Shown: positions 17,801 to 25,574 of the stretch, one piece after another
How positions within the stretch are numbered: position 1 is the stretch's first letter
How the letters are laid out: every line of letters begins with the position of its first letter
Source of the DNA: Shouchella clausii
Lineage (GTDB): Bacteria > Bacillota > Bacilli > Bacillales > Bacillaceae_D
Assembly (NCBI RefSeq): GCF_002250115.1
Contig: NZ_CP019985.1
Location: forward strand, 3,286,001-3,350,000
Length of the DNA: 64,000 bases
Reading direction: 5' to 3'
The notes under the pieces: generated by a model
What the model was told of the DNA's origin: nothing
The model's database searches: none
The model's input: only the letters and a program-made list of their open reading frames with translations
Position numbers and translations under genes: made by a program

Positions 17801-18312
17801 ATGCCTTATATCCAAAAGTGTTTATGGAGTATGAGCAATTTTGCCAACGGTTTGGCGATGTGTCCGTCCTGGATACGCCGACATTCTTTTACGGCCTCCA
17901 TTTAGGCGAGGAAATTGAAGTGGAAATTGAACGTGGAAAAACGTTAATTGTCAAGCTTGTCTCTGTGTCAGACCCACAACCAGACGGGACGCGGATCGTC
18001 TATTTTGAACTGAATGGGCAACCTCGTGAAGTTCATATTCAAGATTTGGATGTGAAAACAACAGCTGTGACACGTCCGAAAGCTGAGAAAAACAACCCGA
18101 GCCATATTGGCGCTTCAATGCCAGGAACGGTCATTAAGGCCCTTGTAGCTGAAGGCGACAAAGTGGAAAAAGGCGACCATTTGATGATTACAGAAGCGAT
18201 GAAAATGGAGACAACTGTCCAAGCAGCCATTAGCGGTACGGTTAAAAAAGTGTATGCACGAGACGGAGAGTCGATTTCAACAGGCGACTTGCTCATTGAG
18301 CTTTCTGAGTAA
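14863..18312 (+). CDS. pycA: Pyruvate carboxylase
   Basis: 1149-residue biotin enzyme that makes oxaloacetate from pyruvate, bicarbonate and ATP to refill the TCA cycle. It has three parts in order: biotin carboxylase (about 1-460, with ATP-grasp glycine loop SLGGGGRGMR), carboxyltransferase (about 525-800, starting LLTDTTFRDAHQS) and a C-terminal biotinyl domain with EAMKMET, where Lys1114 carries biotin. Length equals B. subtilis PycA. The ATG at 14863 has GGGGAGG 8 nt upstream, so nine preceding codons in frame are not used. The 230-bp upstream region is AT-rich and holds TTGACA at 14710 but no well-spaced -10 that I can find. Confidence 0.97.
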   Translation: MNALKSIKKVLVANRGEIAIRIFRACSELNIRTVAIYSKEDTGAFHRYKADEAYLVGEGKKPIDAYLDIEDIIATAKAHDVDAIHPGYGFLSENIEFARRCQEEGLIFVGPELEHLRMFGDKIQAREQALKAGLPVIPGSDGPVASLEEVQAFADEHGYPFIIKASLGGGGRGMRIVREEKDVKESYERAKSEAKSAFGNDEVYVEKFVERPKHIEVQILADKHGNIVHLYERDCSVQRRHQKVVEIAPSVSLSDEVRTNICDAAVNLMKNVGYVNAGTVEFLVTDDGTFYFIEVNPRVQVEHTITEMITGIDIVQSQLKIADGYKLHEKELDIPKQEDIACFGYAIQSRVTTEDPANGFMPDTGRINAYRSSGGFGVRLDAGNGFQGAVISPHYDSLLVKVSTWALTFEAAALKMVRNLREFRIRGIKTNIAFLENVVTHPQFLNGEYNTHFIDETPELFVFPKRKDRGTKMLSFIGETVVNGYPGLEKGEKPLFDKPVVPAFNKNEPIPAGTKQILDERGPEGLANWVKQEQKVLLTDTTFRDAHQSLLATRVRTYDLKKIAEPTARLLPDLFSLEMWGGATFDVAMRFLHENPWERLLTLREKVPNVLFQMLLRASNGVGYTSYPDNVIADFVQKSAEAGIDVFRIFDSLNWVEAMKPAIEAVRASGKVAEAAVCYTGDILDKNRDKYDLNYYKKMAKELEASGAHILAIKDMAGLLKPEAAYQLVSELKEAVDIPIHLHMHDTSGNGIFTYARAVDAGVDIVDVAVSSMAGLTSQPSANSLYYALAEKSRQPKMDVGNYEKLDQFWHETRKFYRGFESGMNAPHTEVYEHEMPGGQYSNLQQQAKAVGLYNRWNEVKRMYRRVNDLFGDIVKVTPSSKVVGDMALYMVQNDLTEEAIFERGESLDFPDSVVEFFQGQLGQPYKGFPEKLQRIILKGKQPIEGRPGEHMKPVDFKAVGKSLFEELGRQVTSHDVLSYALYPKVFMEYEQFCQRFGDVSVLDTPTFFYGLHLGEEIEVEIERGKTLIVKLVSVSDPQPDGTRIVYFELNGQPREVHIQDLDVKTTAVTRPKAEKNNPSHIGASMPGTVIKALVAEGDKVEKGDHLMITEAMKMETTVQAAISGTVKKVYARDGESISTGDLLIELSE

Positions 18313-18346
18313 CTTTAATTAACGGTAGCGTTTATCAAACAGACAG

Positions 18347-18433
18347 CGCTTGTCAGTCAAGAGGCGAAACCGAGTGAATAAGCAAATGGACGAGGGAAGC
18401 AACGTAGAATGTGGAACCGAGCGTTTGTCTACA
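18347..18433 (+). repeat. Dispersed repeat element, copy 1
   Basis: 87-bp segment between the pycA stop and its terminator. It begins CGCTTGTCAG and ends GAGCGTTTGTCTACA. It aligns with the reverse complement of 53368-53471: the ends are near identical, a middle block (here CCGAGTGAATAAGCAAATGG) matches at most positions, and the other copy has about 20 extra bases. It has no reading frame. The tail continues directly into the terminator stem. Confidence 0.65.
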
Positions 18434-18437
18434 ACCT

Positions 18438-18468
18438 AAACCGGCTGGGCACTAGCCCAACCGGTTTT
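18438..18468 (+). terminator. Terminator of pycA
   Basis: Stem AACCGGCTGGGC (18439-18450) pairs with GCCCAACCGGTT through one G-U pair, 3-nt loop, followed by a T-rich stretch (GGTTTTGGCGTTTTTT). On the minus strand it could also stop ctaA, although the T tract there is poor. Confidence 0.8.
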
Positions 18469-18476
18469 GGCGTTTT

Positions 18477-19391
18477 TTATTTAGCTTTGTGCCGCGTGAC
18501 AAGCATGACCATGTAACAGAGCAATGTAAACAGGAGCGAAATGAGCAACGCATGGAAAATCCCGAGTGTTAGCGTTGCATTATATGTCAGGACAACGGCG
18601 GCACCTGAAGCGGCCTGACCAATAACGAGCAGCATCGCTAGGCTAGCGCAAACGACGAGCACGCGGGAAGCCCGGAACGTTTTTACCGTCCAAATAAATA
18701 AAACGACCAAGAGTAGTGAAAGCAAGATCGCAGCGCTACGGTGCAAGAGCTGGACGCCGATCGCTTCAGTAAACACATCTGGAACCCACTGCCCATTGCA
18801 AAGGGGGAAGCCTGAGCAAGCAAGCGTTGCGTTCGTATGTTTCACGTAAGCGCCTGTATAGATTGCTACATAGGAATAAATCGCTACAAAAATAACATAG
18901 CCTTTGTATGCCTTTGAGACAATTGGTGCATACTGCTTTTGGGGATTGCTATCTTCAAAAGCGAGCCTCGTTAATAGCACAACCGATGCAAATGATAATG
19001 CAGAAAAGCCAAAGTGAAGCGCCATGATTAAATCAGACTGGCCAAACACAACCGCTCCTGCACCTAGCAAACCTTGAAAAATGATCATAAAGACGGAAAT
19101 AATCGCGAGAAAGCGAGTTTCTGGCATATGCTTTAGGCGACGCCATGACCAAATCGCCATTGCGATCACAAGCATGCCGACGATGCCGGCGACAAGGCGG
19201 TGTGAAAACTCAATGACCGTCTCAGGAGGCGGGTCGAGAGGGATGACTTGGCCAAAACATAAGGGCCATGTTTGCCCACAACCTTCACCAGAACCTGTAT
19301 TCGTGACGAGGGCGCCTTGGATGAGCACCAACAGCACGCCGAGCGAGGTGATAACGCCTAATCTTTTTAATCCTTTATGCAATCGTTTCAC
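18477..19391 (-). CDS. ctaA: Heme A synthase CtaA
   Basis: 304-residue, eight-helix membrane enzyme that oxidises the C8 methyl of heme O to make heme A for cytochrome oxidases. The four heme-ligand histidines are visible in EFSHRLVAG, ALHFGFS, LLHRSAA and GIFHALL, and the two extracytoplasmic Cys pairs CGQTWPLC and CSGFPLC are intact, as in B. subtilis CtaA. It is divergent from ctaC as expected, but ctaB (heme O synthase), which normally starts the divergent operon, is missing. Confidence 0.95.
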   Translation of the reverse strand: MKRLHKGLKRLGVITSLGVLLVLIQGALVTNTGSGEGCGQTWPLCFGQVIPLDPPPETVIEFSHRLVAGIVGMLVIAMAIWSWRRLKHMPETRFLAIISVFMIIFQGLLGAGAVVFGQSDLIMALHFGFSALSFASVVLLTRLAFEDSNPQKQYAPIVSKAYKGYVIFVAIYSYVAIYTGAYVKHTNATLACSGFPLCNGQWVPDVFTEAIGVQLLHRSAAILLSLLLVVLFIWTVKTFRASRVLVVCASLAMLLVIGQAASGAAVVLTYNATLTLGIFHALLISLLFTLLCYMVMLVTRHKAK

Positions 19392-19779
19392 CTTTCCTTC
19401 TATAATCTTATCGAAAAATATGGTAAAGTTAGAGTGGGTCTTGAAAATGCTTCTTCCATCTTAAAAAAGGTACTAGGTAAAGTCAATTTTTCAGCTGCGA
19501 ACATTCTTTGACGGTTTCAATTGTGACATTTACGTGAACAAAAGGAATATGATGAAACCGTCCCCATTTTGCGTTATAATCAAAAAGACAGTTTTTACAA
19601 GGCTGCCTGACAACTAGGTACCAATCGTTAGCACAGTTTGCAATCCTAAGTGTTTTCTGTTAAATCGGAGTGCTGAAAAATGAATACGGTTGCGTAAAGT
19701 GCTTGTAAAAACGAGTTTTCGTTCGCTGTTGGCAAAAAAAGAGATTGAGACAATGTGAAAAAGAAAGTGAGGGGCTTTG
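19392..19779. promoter_or_regulatory. ctaA-ctaC intergenic region (388 bp) with candidate promoter and inverted repeat
   Basis: No gene is visible and ctaB is absent. A perfect 10-bp inverted repeat (19510-19519 and 19553-19562) is separated by 33 nt that contain GTGA half-sites (TTGTGACAT, CGTGAACA) loosely like ResD targets. TATAAT at 19575-19580 is a perfect -10 with a poor -35 (ATGAAA at 19552), which suits an activator-dependent promoter. ResD control of cta genes is known in B. subtilis; here it is inference. Confidence 0.4.
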
Positions 19780-20814
19780 ATGAGAAAACAGATATGGCGG
19801 CTTGTACCGGTAGCACTAATGCTGTTTTTGCTTTCAGGCTGTCTAGGGGAAGAAAACCTGACTGCGCTTGACCCTAAAGGGCCTGCAGCACAATGGATTT
19901 ATGACAACATGCTGTTGTCGATAGCAGTTATGACGTTCGTCTCCATTGTTGTATTTGTGATTTTTTTCCTCGTCATTTTTAAATTCCGTCGCAAAGATGG
20001 CGATGACGTACTGCCGAAGCAAGTGCACGGGAATACGGCGATGGAAATTACATGGACCGTTATTCCGATCATTTTGCTAATCATTTTATTCATTCCTACT
20101 GTTACAGGAACGTTTGATTTCCATGTGAATGCGGATCCAAGCGAACATGAGGACGCAGTGTACATAAAAGTAACTGGTCATCAATACTGGTGGCAATTTG
20201 ATTATGAAGAAGGCTTTACAGCTGGACAAGAGGTGTATATCCCTGCAGGGGAAGATGTCGTATTTGAACTGAATGCCGAAGATGTGATCCACTCTTTCTG
20301 GGTGCCGGCTCTTGGCGGGAAAATCGACAATATTCCAGGGGTAACCAATGCATTGACGCTTAATGCCGACGAACCAGGCGTCTATAAAGGCAAATGTGCT
20401 GAACTTTGTGGGCCGTCCCATGCGCTCATGGATTTTAAAGTGATTGCTTTGGAACGCGATGAGTACGACGCTTGGGTGGAAGACATGCTTGCCGTTGAAC
20501 AAGAAGCTACTGCTGCCAATGCAGAAGCGGGCTATGAAGCTTTCCAAGAAAATGCCTGCATTTCTTGTCATGCCATTGGCGGACAAGGCATGGCGACAGG
20601 GCCAGCGCTGACCAACTTTGGCGATCGCCAAACGCTTGCTGGCGTCTATGACATCGACGACGACGAGCTATTGAAAGAATGGATTCGAGACCCGCAATCT
20701 TTGAAGCAAGGCAACAACATGCCAGCTCATCCCGACATTAGCGACGAAGATCTCGACGCGATCGTCGAGTACTTGCGCTCGTTACAAGTGCGGGGAGCCG
20801 ATCAAGAGTATTAA
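19780..20814 (+). CDS. ctaC: Cytochrome caa3 oxidase subunit II
   Basis: 344-residue lipoprotein: signal peptide with lipobox LSGC, two membrane helices (about 40-62 and 85-105), a CuA domain with the CAELCGPSH copper loop, and a fused C-terminal cytochrome c domain with CISCH (Cys260, Cys263, His264). It accepts electrons and passes them to subunit I. The periplasmic face is rich in Asp and Glu, as in other alkaliphile CtaC proteins. The ATG at 19780 is 5 nt from GTGAGGGG; the TTG one codon earlier is closer still. First gene of ctaCDEF. Confidence 0.95.
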   Translation: MRKQIWRLVPVALMLFLLSGCLGEENLTALDPKGPAAQWIYDNMLLSIAVMTFVSIVVFVIFFLVIFKFRRKDGDDVLPKQVHGNTAMEITWTVIPIILLIILFIPTVTGTFDFHVNADPSEHEDAVYIKVTGHQYWWQFDYEEGFTAGQEVYIPAGEDVVFELNAEDVIHSFWVPALGGKIDNIPGVTNALTLNADEPGVYKGKCAELCGPSHALMDFKVIALERDEYDAWVEDMLAVEQEATAANAEAGYEAFQENACISCHAIGGQGMATGPALTNFGDRQTLAGVYDIDDDELLKEWIRDPQSLKQGNNMPAHPDISDEDLDAIVEYLRSLQVRGADQEY

Positions 20815-20846
20815 TATAGAAAGAACGGGTAAAGGAGGGTCTTAGA

Positions 20847-22721
20847 TTGGCTAGTTATAAAAAAGAAAAAAGCGTTATTTGGGATTGGCTGACGACAGTC
20901 GACCATAAGAAACTCGGCATTATGTATTTAATTGCCGGAACGCTTTTCTTTGTTAAAGCAGGGTTGATGGCTGTGTTTATGCGGATACAGCTCATGTTTC
21001 CTGAAAATACGTTTTTAAGCGGCCAGACGTTTAATGAATTTATTACGATGCATGGCACAATCATGTTGTTTTTGGCAGCGACGCCTTTGTTGTTTGGTTT
21101 TATGAACTACTTCATTCCTTTGCAAATTGGCGCCCGCGACGTCGCGTTTCCGTTTGTAAACGCGCTCGGATTTTGGATTTTTATGTCGGGCGGGCTGCTT
21201 TTATCACTTAGCTGGTTCTTTGGCGGCGGTCCTGATGCAGGCTGGACAGCTTACGTGCCGTTGTCACTAAATGAAAACCAGCTTGGCCTCGACTTTTACG
21301 TACTTGGCTTACAAGTCTCGGGGATTGGGACATTAATATCTGCGATTAACTTCCTCGTGACGATTATTAACATGCGTGCACCAGGTATGACGATGATGCG
21401 CTTGCCGTTGTTCGTTTGGACATCATTCGTCACGTCGACGTTGATTTTGTTTGCCTTTACGCCTCTAGCGGCCGGGCTTGCTTTGCTTATGCTTGAACGC
21501 ATATTCGATGCCCAGTTTTTCAACCCGACAGCAGGAGGGAATGTCGTCATATGGCAACATATTTTCTGGATCTTCGGGCACCCAGAAGTGTACATTCTCG
21601 TTTTGCCAGCGTTCGGAATCATTTCTGAAGTTATTCCGGCCTTTTCACGCAAACGGCTTTTCGGTTACACAGCGATGGTATTCGCGACGATGATCATTGC
21701 CTTCCTTGGTTTCATGGTGTGGGCTCACCATATGTTTACAGTCGGTATCGGTCCAGTGGCTAACTCAATCTTTGCGATTGCTACAATGACCATTGCTGTT
21801 CCGACTGGTATTAAAATCTTTAACTGGCTCTTTACGATGTGGGGCGGCAAAATCACATTCAATACGTCGATGTTGTTTGCTTCTTCATTCGTGCCGACGT
21901 TCGTGCTTGGCGGTGTTACAGGGGTCATGCTCGCGATGGCGCCGGTAGACTATTTGTACCATGATACGTACTTTGTCGTTGCACACTTTCATTACATCAT
22001 TGTCGGCGGGATTGTGTTTGCCCTATTTGCCGGATTGTTTTATTGGTATCCGAAAATGTTTAACCATAAGCTGAATGAGAAGATGGGAAAATGGTTTTTT
22101 GTTTTGTTTACAATCGGTTTCCATTTGACTTTCTTTATCCAGCATTTCCTTGGACTGATGGGAATGCCGCGCCGCGTTTATACATACCTTGGCGGCCAAG
22201 GCTTGGATGATTTCAACTTAATTAGTACAGTAGGCACATTCTTTATGTCAGCTGCTGTCATTTTGCTAGTCATTAATATTATTTATTCAGCGTTTAAAGG
22301 GGAGCGTGTCATTGGCATAAACGACCCGTGGGATGCACGGACGCTTGAATGGGCGACGCCAACGCCTGTGCCTGAATACAACTTTGCGCAAACGCCGCAA
22401 ATTCGTTCCCTCGATCCACTTTTCTATGAAAAAGTGCATGGCGACGGAACAATGAAACCGGCAGAACCTGTAGGCGACATTCACATGCCAAACGGTTCAA
22501 TTTTGCCGCTCATTATTTCGATTGGCCTTTTCTTTGGCGGTTTTGGCCTGATTATGTTGGAAATGGATAACCCAATTGTCAGCCCATGGATCGTTCTTGC
22601 CGTAGGTGCGGTCCTCACGTTCGGATCAATGGCGCTCCGGTCGATCAATGATGACCATGGCTATCATATTCCAAAAAGCGTCGTTCAGGCAGATTTGAAA
22701 AAATGGGGAGGTGGCAAATAA
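20847..22721 (+). CDS. ctaD: Cytochrome caa3 oxidase subunit I
   Basis: 624-residue catalytic subunit of the proton-pumping heme-copper oxidase. Heme and CuB ligands are visible: MHGTIMLF (low-spin heme His), GHPEVYILVLPAFG (the cross-linked His-Tyr pair), WAHHMFT (CuB His pair) and HFHYIIVGG (heme a3 and a His). The start is a TTG with AAGGAGG 8 nt upstream. It lies 32 bp after ctaC, with ctaE starting 1 bp after its stop, consistent with one operon. Confidence 0.97.
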   Translation: MASYKKEKSVIWDWLTTVDHKKLGIMYLIAGTLFFVKAGLMAVFMRIQLMFPENTFLSGQTFNEFITMHGTIMLFLAATPLLFGFMNYFIPLQIGARDVAFPFVNALGFWIFMSGGLLLSLSWFFGGGPDAGWTAYVPLSLNENQLGLDFYVLGLQVSGIGTLISAINFLVTIINMRAPGMTMMRLPLFVWTSFVTSTLILFAFTPLAAGLALLMLERIFDAQFFNPTAGGNVVIWQHIFWIFGHPEVYILVLPAFGIISEVIPAFSRKRLFGYTAMVFATMIIAFLGFMVWAHHMFTVGIGPVANSIFAIATMTIAVPTGIKIFNWLFTMWGGKITFNTSMLFASSFVPTFVLGGVTGVMLAMAPVDYLYHDTYFVVAHFHYIIVGGIVFALFAGLFYWYPKMFNHKLNEKMGKWFFVLFTIGFHLTFFIQHFLGLMGMPRRVYTYLGGQGLDDFNLISTVGTFFMSAAVILLVINIIYSAFKGERVIGINDPWDARTLEWATPTPVPEYNFAQTPQIRSLDPLFYEKVHGDGTMKPAEPVGDIHMPNGSILPLIISIGLFFGGFGLIMLEMDNPIVSPWIVLAVGAVLTFGSMALRSINDDHGYHIPKSVVQADLKKWGGGK

Positions 22722-22722
22722 T

Positions 22723-23346
22723 ATGGCTGGATCTGTAGATGCTACAAAAGGACTGCCTTCTCATCCAGAGCGGGCAACACTGGAAGGCAAAAACAAGTTT
22801 TTAGGCTTCTGGTTTTTCCTTGGCGGAGAGACAATCATGTTTGCAACCTTTTTCGGCACCTATTTAGGGCTTCGCAATGGTGTCGGCAGTGGTCCCGCTT
22901 CAACCGATTTGTTCACACTGCCGCTCGTGTTCCTCATGACGATGCTGCTATTGACAAGTTCAATGACAAGTGTGTTTGCCATGTTTGCGATGAAGAAAAA
23001 CAAATTCAAGCAAATGATGACGTGGATGATTATTACAGTCGTGCTAGGGTTGGCGTTTTTAGGGTTGGAAATTTACGAGTTCCAACACTATGTCCATGAC
23101 TATGAATTTGGCTTTACGACTAGCGCGTTTTCATCGGCATTCTATACGCTAGTTGGTCTACACGGCGCCCACGTGTTGTTCGGACTCGGGTGGATCACGC
23201 TTTTGATTATCCGCAACTTCCGTGCCGGCATCACATTGACGAATGCACCGAAGTTTTACGTGGCCAGCTTGTACTGGCACTTCATTGACGTCGTCTGGGT
23301 ATTTATTTTTACGGTTGTTTATTTAATGGGAGTAGGAGGGTATTAA
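22723..23346 (+). CDS. ctaE: Cytochrome caa3 oxidase subunit III
   Basis: 207-residue, five-helix subunit III. Family landmarks are GGETIMFATFFGTY in the first helix, HGAHVLFG and the C-terminal ASLYWHFIDVVWVFIF. It stabilises the catalytic subunit. I prefer the ATG at 22723 (GGGGAGG 11 nt upstream) over an overlapping GTG at 22711 that sits inside the ribosome site. Confidence 0.95.
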   Translation: MAGSVDATKGLPSHPERATLEGKNKFLGFWFFLGGETIMFATFFGTYLGLRNGVGSGPASTDLFTLPLVFLMTMLLLTSSMTSVFAMFAMKKNKFKQMMTWMIITVVLGLAFLGLEIYEFQHYVHDYEFGFTTSAFSSAFYTLVGLHGAHVLFGLGWITLLIIRNFRAGITLTNAPKFYVASLYWHFIDVVWVFIFTVVYLMGVGGY

Positions 23347-23347
23347 G

Positions 23348-23695
23348 ATGGCGGATGACCATTTGAGTAAGCCGTTTGATAAGAGCGCGATGACGGAAGC
23401 AGAAAAACGGGAAATGAAAACGGAAATCCGCAATCAAATCGTCGTGTTTGTCCTCATGTTGTTTTTAACCGTGCTGGCATTCGCGGCGGTTGGTGCCGAT
23501 ATTATTCCAAATAATTTCGCTGTACCGTTTATCCTTATTCTTGCTGTCGTTCAGCTACTGCTCCAACTGTTGTTCTTTATGCATATGAAGGATAAAGACC
23601 ATACTTGGGCAACGGTGTTTATCATTACGGGAATCTTTGTCACAGTACCGACAATTGTTTCGCTTATGCTGCTAATCGGTATTGTGAAATACTAG
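23348..23695 (+). CDS. ctaF: Cytochrome caa3 oxidase subunit IV
   Basis: 115-residue small subunit with three membrane helices (about 36-54, 58-80, 87-110) and the family motif LLFFMHMKDKDH. It is the last gene of the oxidase operon and is followed by a strong terminator. AGGAGG 9 nt upstream. In B. subtilis ctaG follows immediately; here a DUF420 gene takes that place. Confidence 0.93.
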   Translation: MADDHLSKPFDKSAMTEAEKREMKTEIRNQIVVFVLMLFLTVLAFAAVGADIIPNNFAVPFILILAVVQLLLQLLFFMHMKDKDHTWATVFIITGIFVTVPTIVSLMLLIGIVKY

Positions 23696-23698
23696 TGG

Positions 23699-23730
23699 AA
23701 AAGCCTTGGCTCCTTAGTCAAGGCTTTTTC
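23699..23730 (+). terminator. Terminator of the ctaCDEF operon
   Basis: Stem AAAAGCCTTG (23699-23708) / CAAGGCTTTT (23719-23728), 10-nt loop, then T residues. Confidence 0.9.
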
Positions 23731-23763
23731 TATATTTCATCAAATTGCAACATCAACAAGCGC

Positions 23764-23792
23764 TGAAATGCCCGTATCTATTGTAGTATACT
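23764..23792 (+). promoter_or_regulatory. Candidate promoter of the CtaM-like gene
   Basis: TGAAAT (23764-23769), 17-bp spacer, TATACT (23787-23792), 30 bp ahead of the ATG. Confidence 0.4.
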
Positions 23793-23822
23793 TAGTAGGC
23801 AGTAATTGGAGGAGTGATGGAC

Positions 23823-24368
23823 ATGGAAAATGGCTCAAATCAATACAAACAAAAACGGAATTATCGACCGGCGATTATTACCATCTCGATCATCTTGATT
23901 GGCGCAATCATGATTTTATCGGGAATGCCAGGCGTAGAAGACTTTGATTTGTTTGACGTCACCATTTTGCCGCTGTTGAATGCGATTTTTAATTCTTTTA
24001 CCTTTCTATTTTTGCTTTGTGCATTGATTGCCATTCTGAAGCGGAAGGTAAACGTACACCGACGTTTTATTTATGCTGCCTTTCTGACAACAACGCTATT
24101 CTTGGTTACGTATGTGGCCCATCACGTCTTAGCTGAGTCGACATCTTATGGCGGCAGCGGCTTTATGGCCGTGTTTTATTATTTCATTTTGATTACACAT
24201 ATTGTGCTTGCCGCAGCAATAGTTCCGTTGGCACTGACAAGTGTTGCGAGAGCTTGGAACATGGAAAATGAGCGCCATAAGCGGATTGCCCGCTGGACGA
24301 TGCCGCTATGGTTGTATGTCAGTTTTACTGGTGTGCTTGTTTACATCTTGATTTCACCTTATTATTAA
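23823..24368 (+). CDS. ctaM: DUF420 family membrane protein, CtaM/YozB-like oxidase assembly factor
   Basis: 181 residues with five predicted helices and conserved His residues (VNVHRRFIYAAF, AHHVLAE, FILITHIVLA) typical of DUF420. CtaM of S. aureus and YozB of B. subtilis belong to this family and are needed to build active heme-A oxidases; this is from memory. Location directly after ctaF supports the role. It has its own promoter and lies beyond the operon terminator. The ATG at 23823 has GGAGGAG 8 nt upstream; earlier in-frame GTG and ATG codons are too close to that site. Confidence 0.85.
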   Translation: MENGSNQYKQKRNYRPAIITISIILIGAIMILSGMPGVEDFDLFDVTILPLLNAIFNSFTFLFLLCALIAILKRKVNVHRRFIYAAFLTTTLFLVTYVAHHVLAESTSYGGSGFMAVFYYFILITHIVLAAAIVPLALTSVARAWNMENERHKRIARWTMPLWLYVSFTGVLVYILISPYY

Positions 24369-24439
24369 TGGTTTCCTTAACGGCTCCCTTTCAGGTATAC
24401 TAGAGGTGCGGCATCAGCGAACAGAAGGGACGAGAAGGA

Positions 24440-24928
24440 ATGGCAGTGACATCTATGTGGAAAAGGCAAGTTGCCGTCGCGCTATTGGCAGCAGCTTTAC
24501 TCGGCGGATGCAGTGAACCGAAGCCGGGAGCGCTCCATGCCGTTCCAGACGAGACTGCTGAGCGTGTTTCAGCGTTTGTGACAAGCTACAAACAAGATAT
24601 GGTGGCAGCGGTAAATGACCACGAATTGGCTCAATTGGAAGCAGACTATTTGCTTCCTAATACATCCTTTTTCCATGCGTTACAACGCTACGGAGAAGAG
24701 CTGCAAAAAAATGGCTCAACGAAAGAGCTTGTTTCATTTGAAGTAGAAAACGTATACGAAGATGATAAGGAAGGCGACTATTTTGCAGATGTCATTGAGC
24801 AAGTCCACATTATGACAGACGACCAAGTCGATGACATTACCAGAAACGTCCGTTATTGGGTTGTGGAGGGAGCTGACCAGTCATTGCGGCTGTATACGAT
24901 TATCGACAGGACGAATGAAAGCGATTGA
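24440..24928 (+). CDS. Lipoprotein of unknown function, possibly NTF2-like
   Basis: 162-residue exported lipoprotein: basic N-terminus, hydrophobic stretch and lipobox LGGC at about residues 21-24. The mature part is acidic. Its C-terminal half (repeated acidic loops, DDITRNVRYWVV, TIIDRTNE) resembles the NTF2-like domain of TcaA/YvbJ-type proteins; this is a resemblance by eye only. Start is uncertain: the ATG at 24440 abuts AGAAGGA, and a GTG at 24446 is better spaced. TATACT at 24395 may be its -10. In B. subtilis ylbA and ylbB occupy this place. Confidence 0.75.
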   Translation: MAVTSMWKRQVAVALLAAALLGGCSEPKPGALHAVPDETAERVSAFVTSYKQDMVAAVNDHELAQLEADYLLPNTSFFHALQRYGEELQKNGSTKELVSFEVENVYEDDKEGDYFADVIEQVHIMTDDQVDDITRNVRYWVVEGADQSLRLYTIIDRTNESD

Positions 24929-24963
24929 TTCCTCGGTCTCTAAAGTTATTTTGGCAAAAAAAT

Positions 24964-25002
24964 AAGGCGAGATCCTACTCCTGTAGCATCTCGTCCTTTT
25001 TT
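24964..25002. terminator. Terminator between the lipoprotein gene and yugN
   Basis: GGCGAGAT (24966-24973) pairs with ATCTCGTC (24988-24995) through one G-U, with further weak pairing inside. T run on the right, A run on the left, so it is usable from both sides. Confidence 0.75.
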
Positions 25003-25025
25003 GTAAAGATGAAACGGCTCGCTCC

Positions 25026-25541
<516 letters not shown>

Positions 25542-25574
25542 TTATAGCTAAAGGCACGGAAGGGATGTGAGAAG

